Below are positions 16,868 to 24,136 of a stretch of 64,000 nucleotides of DNA, piece after piece. The stretch spans positions 1-64,000 of the forward strand of contig JBAOID010000013.1 of assembly GCA_037045435.1 (NCBI GenBank), written 5' to 3'. The first letter of the stretch is position 1; each line of letters opens with the position of its first letter. This stretch comes from CBDUEF01 sp018063485. GTDB lineage: Bacteria; Pseudomonadota; Alphaproteobacteria; Rhodobacterales; Rhodobacteraceae. Both the position numbers and the translations under genes were made by a program. The notes under the pieces are model-generated. The model did not search any database. It was not told the origin of the DNA and worked only from the letters and a program-made list of their open reading frames with translations.

Positions 16868-17971
16868 TCGATTGGCACAAGGCTTAATCTGGTTTGCTGA
16901 AGGGATAGCTGCCAAAGAAATAGCGAAGCGTATGGGGGTTGACGAAAAAACCATCATCAATTGGATAAAAACCTTTATGTATAGAGGAATTGACTGGCTG
17001 ACAGGCCAGCATTACCTTGGGCGTGGTCGTAAAGATAAGCTAACTCACGAACAAAAGCAGACGTTAACCAAGTTGATAAAGGACGGCCCTGAAGCCAACG
17101 GTTTTCATTGCGGGATATGGAACAGTGCCATGATTGGTGAAATCATCTGGCTGAAATTTGGGGTGACATACAATTTAAACTACCTGTCCAGCTTATTGAA
17201 AAAACTGGGCTTTAGCTACCAAAAAGCCCGTTTTGTCAGTGACCGCCAGGAGGAAGAAAAATATCAGGCCGCACGAAAAGAATGGGTGGAAATAACCTTG
17301 CCAGCCATTATCAAAAAAGCGAAAGCAGAAAACAGCGTTGTGTTATTTGGTGATGAGGTGTCGTTTGCCATGTGGGGTTCATTGTCCAGGACTTGGGCAC
17401 CCATAGGGAAGCAACCCACGGTTAAAACTAAGGGAATTCGCAAGGGCTTGAAAATGTTTGGTACGATCGAGCTGATGGGTGGTAGCTTCCAATACCAGCA
17501 ATTGCTTGCGTATGAATTAAAACCAAAGTCGTTGAGATTATTGAAAGAGGCTAAGTTGCCTATAGAACTGCTTGAAATTCTTAAGGGTATGAAAAATCAG
17601 AAATACGCCACGAAGCAGCTCTTCCTGACGGCATTAGGCGATCTTGTCGGCAAGCAGTTAATCAGCGCTTATCAAGCGCTTATTTTGCAATATACCGAAA
17701 CGTCAGGCCGGTTTAATGGCGAGAGTTATGTTGAATTTTTAAGGCAACTGTTGGCTTACTACACAGGTAAAATCACCCTGGTTGAAGATGGTGCACCTTA
17801 TCATGGCAGTAACATCGTCAAAGCATTCAAATTGGCGAATGTTGACCGTTTGACGATTGAAAGACTGCCTGCTTTTTCTCCGGACTACAATCCGATTGAA
17901 AAATTATGGAAAAATACAAAAAAAGAATCGACACATTTGAAGTATTTTAAGACGTTTGAAGAGCTGCACAA
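16868..17971 (+). pseudogene. second IS630 transposase copy, truncated at both ends
   Basis: From TCGATTGGCACAAGG the sequence repeats the first transposase from about codon 31 onward (WFAEGIAAKEIAKRM...). It runs through the DDE motifs GDEVSFAMWG, VEDGAPYHGS and FSPDYNPIEKLW, and breaks off at EELHK at 17971, about 35 codons before the proper end. Differences from copy 1 are few (for example KAFK for KEFK and LLEIL for LLELL). Its 5' end abuts the right repeat of copy 1. Its 3' end abuts GC-rich alphaproteobacterial DNA with no terminal repeat. It is therefore a remnant, and probably the site where the contig was wrongly joined. Confidence 0.85.
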
Positions 17972-17972
17972 A
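17971..17972. other. composition and gene-content breakpoint (probable chimeric join)
   Basis: Left of this point the sequence matches IS630 copy 1 up to GAGCTGCACAA. Right of it GC-rich sequence begins at once, in the middle of a minus-strand ycjX gene. No IS end, target duplication or intergenic space separates them. Codon use and base composition change and stay changed to the end of the window. Confidence 0.75.
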
Positions 17973-18266
17973 TGAATAGCCGGTCAGGGCGGCAAGGTGG
18001 TCTTCATAGGCAAAGCGCGGCAAGGTGTCATCGGGTTGTGGTTGCAGATAGACCGCCTCGATCCGGCCTTGGGCATTGGCGCGCAATTGCGGCATCCGGC
18101 CCCGGTCCAGAAGATTGGCGACAAGCCCGGTGATGAACACGGTTTTGCCCGCACGCGACAGGCCGGTGACGCCCAGGCGCAGCACGGGTTCAAAGAACGC
18201 CCCCGAGACCGAAGCCATGGTGCCTTCGATCTGGCGGGAGATGCTGTCGGTCAGACTGGAAAACAA
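17972..18266 (-). pseudogene. ycjX: YcjX-family P-loop NTPase, C-terminally truncated at the join
   Basis: About 98 residues remain: MFSSLTDSISRQIEG at the start, then LRLGVTGLSRAGKTVFITGLV with the P-loop GLSRAGKT, and RFAYEDHLAALTG at the break. YcjX (DUF463) proteins are normally about 470 residues and are stress-linked P-loop NTPases of unclear role. The frame then runs into antisense IS630 sequence, so the loss comes from the breakpoint, not from a stop codon. ATG 18266 is the natural start. It is divergent from truA. Confidence 0.8.
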
Positions 18267-18365
18267 CGTGCGCCGCCTTTAAGTTACGCCCCGAACATAG
18301 GGGCTGGTGCAAGGATTTGGTAGGGGCCATGGACAGCAGTGCCAGCATTGGATAGCAAAGGCCTC

Positions 18366-19136
18366 ATGCCAAGATATGCGCTATTGATCGAATATGACGG
18401 CCAGCCCTTCAACGGTTGGCAACGCCAGGCGGGTGGTCAATTGACTGTGCAGGGCGTGATCGAGGCGGCTTTGGCGCGGCTGGAGCCGGGGGCACATACC
18501 ATTGTCGCCGCCGGGCGCACCGATGCGGGGGTGCATGCGACGGGACAAGTGGCGCATTGCGATCTGGTCAAGGAGTGGGACGCCTGCAAGCTGATGGGCG
18601 CTCTGAATGCCCATTTGCGCGACTATCCGGTAGCGGTTTTGCAGGTGGCGCGTGTGGAAGAGAGCTTCCACGCGCGGTTTTCGGCGATCGAGCGGCGCTA
18701 TCTGTTTCGGCTGGTGGCAAGGCGCGCGCCCGCCACGCATGACAAGGGCAAGGTCTGGCGGGTGATGATGCCGCTGGATGTGACGGCGATGCGGCAAGGG
18801 GCGGCTCATCTGATCGGCAAGCATGATTTCACAACTTTTCGCTCAACCTGGTGTCAGGCAGCCAGCCCGGTCAAGACGCTGGATGAGATCAGCATTTCAG
18901 AACGGCCCTATCCGGGCGGGGTCGAGTACCGCTTTGCCTTGCGCGCGCGCAGTTTTCTGCACAATCAGGTGCGCTCGATTGTGGGCACTTTGGAGCGGGT
19001 GGGTGCCGGAGCCTGGCCACCCGAGCGGGTGGCGGAGGCGCTGATCGCGCGCGCGCGTACGGCCTGTGGTCCGGTGTCGCCACCAGATGGGCTTTGCATG
19101 ACGGGTGTTGGGTATCCGGTCGATCCATTCGGCTGA
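18366..19136 (+). CDS. truA: tRNA pseudouridine(38-40) synthase
   Basis: TruA converts uridines 38-40 of the tRNA anticodon arm to pseudouridine in the cytoplasm. The 256-residue protein starts MPRYALLIEYDGQPFNGWQR and has the catalytic motif GRTDAGVHATGQ (Asp about 53), FHARFSAIERRYLFR and the C-terminal RSFLHNQVRSIVGTLERVG. Length is normal. I chose ATG 18366 because the similarity starts there; an in-frame ATG nine codons upstream (18339) adds unrelated residues. The gene is intact. A long palindromic element follows two bases after the stop. Confidence 0.96.
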   Translation: MPRYALLIEYDGQPFNGWQRQAGGQLTVQGVIEAALARLEPGAHTIVAAGRTDAGVHATGQVAHCDLVKEWDACKLMGALNAHLRDYPVAVLQVARVEESFHARFSAIERRYLFRLVARRAPATHDKGKVWRVMMPLDVTAMRQGAAHLIGKHDFTTFRSTWCQAASPVKTLDEISISERPYPGGVEYRFALRARSFLHNQVRSIVGTLERVGAGAWPPERVAEALIARARTACGPVSPPDGLCMTGVGYPVDPFG

Positions 19137-19137
19137 T

Positions 19138-19244
19138 GCGCGCTGCGTTGAATTGAATTCACCTCGCCACCCGAGACAGCGATTGCTTTGCATACGCGTT
19201 CGGGTGGCGAGGTGAATACTTGTATCTGATTGAACGCCACGCGC
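19138..19244. repeat. dispersed palindromic element, copy 1
   Basis: A perfect 18-base inverted repeat, ATTCACCTCGCCACCCGA (19157-19174) with its complement at 19200-19217, encloses a 25-base loop. The outer flanks (GCGCGCTGCGTTGAAT... and ...TGATTGAACGCCACGCGC) are also roughly inverted. A related element lies at 40605-40713 with the loop in the opposite orientation. It sits between two convergent genes and could also act as a transcription stop for both. Confidence 0.75.
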
Positions 19245-19272
19245 TTTAACCGGTTTTGCACCAGCAAAACTC

Positions 19273-21333
19273 TCAGTTCAGGTCTTTGAGCAGCCTGCCA
19301 TGACGGCGCACTTCGGTCAGCACCGCGCCGAAAGTGTCAAAACCCAAGCCTTGCAACATGGGCAAGAGTTTCAGGAAAGCATCTGCTGTGGCGACAGTAT
19401 CGCCAAGCGCGGTGTGTCGGGCCTCTTCGGCAATGGTGATGCCCAGCCGGTAAGTCAGGGCGTCAAGGCTGTGGGTTTCGTGTTGGCCGTAAACCACCGC
19501 CGACAACAGGACGGTGTCAAGGATCGGATTGTCAAAAAGCAGGCCGGTGGCTGCTTCGGTGCGGCGAAGGAATTCCATATCGAAGGGCGCGTTATGGGCG
19601 ATCAGCACCGCGCCGGCGGCAAAGGCGTGAAAGCGGCGGGCGACATCGGTAATTTCGGGGGCGTCGGCCACCATTGCGCCGGTGATGCCATGAACGGCAG
19701 TTGATGAGGCGGGGATTGAGCGCCGGGGGTTGACCAGCGTGTCGAACACCTCGCTTTGCAGCCGTCTGCCGTTCACGATGCGGACGGCGGCAATCTGGAC
19801 GATCTCATCGCCCTGATCGGGCAAGAGGCCGGTGGTTTCAGTGTCGAAAACCACATAAGTCAGATCTTTCAGGCGCTGTTCTGCGACCTTGTCGTTGCGC
19901 GCCTTGGACAACAGGTCGAAATCATAGACCACCGCGCGGGCCACTGGCTTTGGGCGGTTGCCCGAGCGGCGGGCCATTTGCAGCGGCAGACAAAGGCTGT
20001 GGCGCGGGCCATGAGTTTCGGGCCAGATGTCGGTGGCATGGCGGGTCAACACCACGCGGGCGCTGAGATCGGGAGTGGCCGGGTCAATGGGTCTGGTGAG
20101 CCAGTTGTCGAGGGTTGCAAGCCCCAGTGGCGCGCCAGCCCATTCCAGCCGCAGCATGGCGTCGCTGTCGTCTTCGGTCAGCGTCAGGTGGAGTGGCTGG
20201 TCCAGATCGCGGGCGATCGTGTTGATCAGGCCGACGATCTCAAAGCCGTTGCAATGCAACAAGATCGGGGGCGGCTCGGCATGGGTGATGGTGAGACCCT
20301 CGGTTTGCAGCCTTGCAACCAGGCCGTCGATCAGGTCAGAGCCGCGGGTGATGGCGAGCGGCCAGTGCTCGCTGCGCTGGGCCTCGTTGCTGGCCATCAG
20401 ATCGGACAGGGCGGCGGAAAGCGCCGTAGCCTCCTGGCGCAAGGCAATGTCGGCCCTGGCGGGGAGCGGTTCGCCTTGCGGAAGCACATCCAGGAGCGTG
20501 GCGAGATTGGCGATAGGGCGGCGCAGGCGGGCGAATACCTCGGCCATCAGCAATTCGCGCTGGGCGATGGCGTTCAGATCGGCGGTGACATCACGCAAGG
20601 TAAGCACATAGCCGGGGCGGGTGCTGTCGCCATCAAAGGCCAAAAGGCGCATCCTTGCCGCCAGCATCTGCAAATCGCGTTTGGTTGTGCAAAGCAGGTC
20701 CGAGGCGGCTTCGGCATCGCCGGTGGCCAAAAGGCGGCTGTAGGCGTGTAGCAAAGGGCCTTGGTGCAGATAATCAAGCAGGGTGCGGGCCAGACCAGCG
20801 GCTTCTCCGGCACGCAACAGATCGAGGGCCTGGCCGTTGTAGAATACAAGTTGGTGATCGGCCGAGCAGAGCAACACGCCCAAGGGCACATCGGCCAGCA
20901 GAGCCTCCAACCGGGCCTTCTCGCCAGTGAGGCGGGCGGTCTCGCGGGCAACGGATTCGGTCAGCGCAGAGCGGGTTTCGGCCAAGGATGCGGCCGCGGC
21001 CGCCGCTGCGGGTGCCAGATCGCCCAGATAGCGGGCGATGGCGGTGTCCAGCTGTGCATCCACCCCGCCATGAGCGCGGGCGCGCAGCGCACCCGAAAGC
21101 TGATCAATCGGTTTGGCGACGTTTGCATCGAACAGGAACCAGACCCATGCCACCAGCCCCAGAATGGCAAAGCCTGCCAAGGCCCCGGCCTGCACAAAGC
21201 CCGGCGCACTTTCTGGGGTGCCGGCGTGGCGATAGCCAAATGCGAGGCCCAGCACCAGCAGGGCCAAGGCCCCAAGGGCAAGGGCGGCAAAAAACAAGAA
21301 TATCCGCAGCCGCAGGGACAGGGACCGCAGCAC
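19273..21333 (-). CDS. membrane sensor pseudokinase fused to DEDDh 3'-5' exonuclease
   Basis: The 686-residue protein has two N-terminal membrane segments (about 8-30 and 45-67), a linker helix, a PAS-like domain (about 145-250) and a kinase-like region. There the expected phospho-acceptor reads FARLRRPIANLATLLD, without His, and the ATPase part lacks clear N and G boxes. The C-terminal quarter is a DnaQ/epsilon-type exonuclease with VVFDTETTGL, LIAHNAPFDMEFL and HTALGDTVATADAF, so all DEDDh residues are present. It is the last gene of the acs-to-exonuclease run, one base after a lone receiver. It may be a membrane-tethered nuclease controlled by a sensed signal. Confidence 0.8.
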   Translation of the reverse strand: MLRSLSLRLRIFLFFAALALGALALLVLGLAFGYRHAGTPESAPGFVQAGALAGFAILGLVAWVWFLFDANVAKPIDQLSGALRARAHGGVDAQLDTAIARYLGDLAPAAAAAAASLAETRSALTESVARETARLTGEKARLEALLADVPLGVLLCSADHQLVFYNGQALDLLRAGEAAGLARTLLDYLHQGPLLHAYSRLLATGDAEAASDLLCTTKRDLQMLAARMRLLAFDGDSTRPGYVLTLRDVTADLNAIAQRELLMAEVFARLRRPIANLATLLDVLPQGEPLPARADIALRQEATALSAALSDLMASNEAQRSEHWPLAITRGSDLIDGLVARLQTEGLTITHAEPPPILLHCNGFEIVGLINTIARDLDQPLHLTLTEDDSDAMLRLEWAGAPLGLATLDNWLTRPIDPATPDLSARVVLTRHATDIWPETHGPRHSLCLPLQMARRSGNRPKPVARAVVYDFDLLSKARNDKVAEQRLKDLTYVVFDTETTGLLPDQGDEIVQIAAVRIVNGRRLQSEVFDTLVNPRRSIPASSTAVHGITGAMVADAPEITDVARRFHAFAAGAVLIAHNAPFDMEFLRRTEAATGLLFDNPILDTVLLSAVVYGQHETHSLDALTYRLGITIAEEARHTALGDTVATADAFLKLLPMLQGLGFDTFGAVLTEVRRHGRLLKDLN

Positions 21334-21334
21334 C

Positions 21335-21724
21335 CTACACCCCCTCGGCCAGCAGGCGGCGCACCTCGTCGCGCAACTCCTTCAATTCGAAGGGTTTCGA
21401 GATGAAGCCATCCGCCCCCAGCGCCAACCCCTTGCGCCGCTCGATCGCCGAACCGCGCGCCGTCATCATCAGGATTTTCACATCCGCCAGCGCGGGGTCC
21501 ATGCGCATGGTCTGGCAGATCTCATAGCCCGAAACCTCGGGCAGCATCACATCAAGCAACACAAGATCGGGGCGCGAGGTGCGGATGCGCTCTATCGCGT
21601 CGCCGCCGTTGGCGATGCGGTCATGCTCATAGCCCTCGCGCGTCAACAGGTAATCCAGCGCCAGCGCGATGTTGTCCTCATCCTCGACCACCAGAATACG
21701 GCTTTTGCGCTGGGCGTCAGACAT
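21335..21724 (-). CDS. single-domain response regulator (receiver)
   Basis: This 129-residue CheY-like receiver has the acidic pair in VVEDEDN, the phospho-acceptor Asp in LVLLDVMLP, Thr in MMTARG and Lys in FISKPFE. No output domain is present. The start MSDAQRKSRILVV at 21724 fits the domain; a longer frame to 21862 adds unrelated residues. It is one base from the exonuclease fusion and one base from the upstream membrane-protein gene, so all are translated from one mRNA. The partner kinase is not obvious, because its neighbour lacks the kinase His. Confidence 0.9.
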   Translation of the reverse strand: MSDAQRKSRILVVEDEDNIALALDYLLTREGYEHDRIANGGDAIERIRTSRPDLVLLDVMLPEVSGYEICQTMRMDPALADVKILMMTARGSAIERRKGLALGADGFISKPFELKELRDEVRRLLAEGV

Positions 21725-21725
21725 G

Positions 21726-22247
21726 TCACTGCTCCTTGCATGCAGCCTTTTGCATTGGATCATCTGCGGGTGCCGCCTGCCATGTGGCGGCGGAAAGCGT
21801 GCCATCGGCGGCCAGTGCCGCGCCATCGACCAGCACGGCCTGCATCCCCTTGGCGCAATCAAAGGCCATGGGGATACGCAGGGTTTTGCCCCAGCGTTGC
21901 ACCACCATCGCCTCGGCCTGACGCAAAGCGCTGTCGCCTTCGGCCATTTTCAGCGTGGTGCCATCAAAGGCAACAAAGCGCAGATGGATCGGGAACAGAT
22001 ACGACCATGGCCGCCAGACCTGAGTTTCATCGGGGGCGGAAACGACGATCACCTCGGGCGGCAGCACAGCGGTCACGCGGGGGAACCATGAATATTCGTT
22101 CCAGACCGAAAAGACGATCATGCCTGCACCGATGGCCGCGGGAACGGTCCAGCCGGGAAGTTTTCCTTTGGTGAAAAAGCGCAGGGTCATGATGACCCCG
22201 GCAACTCCGACACCGGCAACGATCATGGCGATCAGTTCAAGCCACAT
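21726..22247 (-). CDS. small membrane protein of unknown function
   Basis: The 173-residue protein starts MWLELIAMIVAGVGVAGVIM, with two hydrophobic segments in the first 50 residues. A soluble domain follows with VWNEYSWFPRVTAVLPPEV, IHLRFVAFDG and a C-terminal MAFDCAKGMQAVLVDG...MQKAACKEQ. I do not recognise a family with a known job. Two Cys (in FDCAKG and AACKEQ) sit in the presumably periplasmic part. The start at 22247 avoids overlap with the upstream gene (22258). It lies in the acetate-symporter operon and may serve its transport or sensing. Confidence 0.65.
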   Translation of the reverse strand: MWLELIAMIVAGVGVAGVIMTLRFFTKGKLPGWTVPAAIGAGMIVFSVWNEYSWFPRVTAVLPPEVIVVSAPDETQVWRPWSYLFPIHLRFVAFDGTTLKMAEGDSALRQAEAMVVQRWGKTLRIPMAFDCAKGMQAVLVDGAALAADGTLSAATWQAAPADDPMQKAACKEQ

Positions 22248-22257
22248 ATTGGGCCTT

Positions 22258-24078
22258 TCATGTTCTGGCACCACGGGCAGAGCCCACGGCGGATTGCATG
22301 GTGCGCACCACGACAAATGCGTCGCGCAGGTTGGTACGATCGAAATCCGAGAGATCAGACGGGGCCATGAAATTCGTAGGCTTGGCGCCGCTGCGAATTT
22401 GGCGGGCCTGATGTTCCAGTCTCGTTTCGGCGATCATGTCATAGGCGTCGATCAGATCGCGCGCGCCGGAAGGCGAGATCACGCCCGAACCATCGGCCCC
22501 TTGCAGGCGGGCACGGGTGTTTGCGGCGGGTAATTTCCCGATCAGCGCGTAGACGCGCCCCAGGTCAGTCACCGGCACCACGCCGTTATGTTTCAGATCA
22601 ATCTGGTTTTTATGCTCACCCGACCAAAAGGTGGCAAAGCCGCGCAGCAGGCCAAGGGGTGGGGTATGGGTGAGGGAATTTGCCACCATATGCGCCACAA
22701 AGATCGAATTGGCGGCAGCATTCTCCAGCGTTTCGGTTTGCAGGGCGGTGAACAGGCTGCTGTCGCCGCCGATCGGGCGTAGATCGAACATCACCGAAGC
22801 CAGCATTTGCGCCATCGGATCAGGGGTGGCGATCCATTTGTGGAAATAGCCCTGCCATGTGATCAGGCGTTGGCACCATTGTGGATTGGTCGCCATCATA
22901 TTGCCGGGGCAGTAAAAATAGCCGCAGTGATCCAGCCCGTCGGACACGAATTTCGCCAAGGCCGCGAAATACTCCATATCTGCAGCGGTGGCTGTATCGT
23001 CGATGATCAGGCAATTGTCCTGGTCGGAAACGCCGGTCTGTTCCTGCCGCCCTTGTGATCCGCAAGCCAGCCACAGATAGCGCACAGGGGCCACACCCAA
23101 TTGCGTCTCGGCCAGTGTCAGCAGGCGGCGGGTGACGGTATCGGCGATATCGGTGATCAGCCGTGTGGTGACCTGATGCGCGGTGTTGCTGCCAACCAGT
23201 TGCACCAGCAGTTGCGGGATGCGGCGGGTGACCAGCGCCATGGCGGCGGCGGTATCGGCCTGCACCAGATCCTGCATCAGTTGCGCTGATGAGGTGGCCT
23301 GATAGCGGGTGATGTCGGTTTGGGTGACCATGCCCATCAGCCGCCCGTTTTCGACCACCGGCAAATGGCCGATGCCCTTTTCCAGCATCAGTTGCAGCAC
23401 ATCCGAGCCAAGAGCCTGCGGCGGCAGGCTGATCGGATTGGCGGTCATCACCTGGGCAATCGGCGTATCAGCGGGCAGTCCGTCGGCCAACACACGGCCG
23501 GTCAGATCGCGGGTGGTGATGATCCCGATGAATTTGCCAGCCTCGACCACGCCAAGGCTGGAGATATGGGCGTCGCGCATCTGGATGGCGGCGGTCTGGG
23601 CGGTGGCGTCGGGTGGGCAGGTCAGGGGGTGACGGCTCATCAATTCGCCCACGGTTTGCACCGCGAGTTCGGCGTTGCGGGTATCGGCGGACCGGCCCCG
23701 GTTGAAGAACCGGTCAAAGGCGGGGTTGTCAGCGATCAGGTTGCGAAAACTGGCGGCGGGCAGCATCAAGAGGGTGGTCGGGGTGACAGTTTGCGCCGAT
23801 GAGGCGGCAAGCCCGTCGCGCAGCAACCCGCGCTCGCCAAAGGAATTGCGCGGACCCAGGGCAGACACTTGCGCACCGCTGGCGTCAAGGATCGAGATCT
23901 CGCCGCTTTGGATCAGATAAAGGCCCTCCAGCGTGGCACCGATGGTGTAGATCAGCGTCTCGGCGGGCAGGTCACTGCGGCGAAACAAGCTGGCGACACG
24001 CGCCAGCTCGTCATGCGGCAGGCTGTCATAGGGGTGAACGGATTCCAGAAATCCGATAAGGGCGGGCAGATCGTCCAT
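22258..24078 (-). CDS. CNMP-binding/CBS/DUF294 nucleotidyltransferase-like signalling protein
   Basis: The 606-residue protein has these domains in order: a cyclic-nucleotide-binding domain (about 20-125, with SFGERGLLRDGLAA), two CBS domains (about 145-265, with FIGIITTRDLTGRVLADG and LMGMVTQTDITRYQ), a GlnD-like DUF294 nucleotidyltransferase core (GSQGRQEQTGVSDQDNCLII, about 390-410) and a DUF294 C-terminal helical domain. Proteins of this kind accompany VC_2705-type acetate symporters and are thought to sense adenylates or cyclic nucleotides. ATG 24078 begins MDDLPALIGFLESVHP; upstream in-frame codons show no similarity. It is 58 bases after the symporter gene. Confidence 0.88.
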   Translation of the reverse strand: MDDLPALIGFLESVHPYDSLPHDELARVASLFRRSDLPAETLIYTIGATLEGLYLIQSGEISILDASGAQVSALGPRNSFGERGLLRDGLAASSAQTVTPTTLLMLPAASFRNLIADNPAFDRFFNRGRSADTRNAELAVQTVGELMSRHPLTCPPDATAQTAAIQMRDAHISSLGVVEAGKFIGIITTRDLTGRVLADGLPADTPIAQVMTANPISLPPQALGSDVLQLMLEKGIGHLPVVENGRLMGMVTQTDITRYQATSSAQLMQDLVQADTAAAMALVTRRIPQLLVQLVGSNTAHQVTTRLITDIADTVTRRLLTLAETQLGVAPVRYLWLACGSQGRQEQTGVSDQDNCLIIDDTATAADMEYFAALAKFVSDGLDHCGYFYCPGNMMATNPQWCQRLITWQGYFHKWIATPDPMAQMLASVMFDLRPIGGDSSLFTALQTETLENAAANSIFVAHMVANSLTHTPPLGLLRGFATFWSGEHKNQIDLKHNGVVPVTDLGRVYALIGKLPAANTRARLQGADGSGVISPSGARDLIDAYDMIAETRLEHQARQIRSGAKPTNFMAPSDLSDFDRTNLRDAFVVVRTMQSAVGSARGART

Positions 24079-24136
24079 TTTCGTCCCCGGCAAACAGAAT
24101 GGCGCGCCTCCCAAGATGAGAGGCGCGCCAAGGGGT

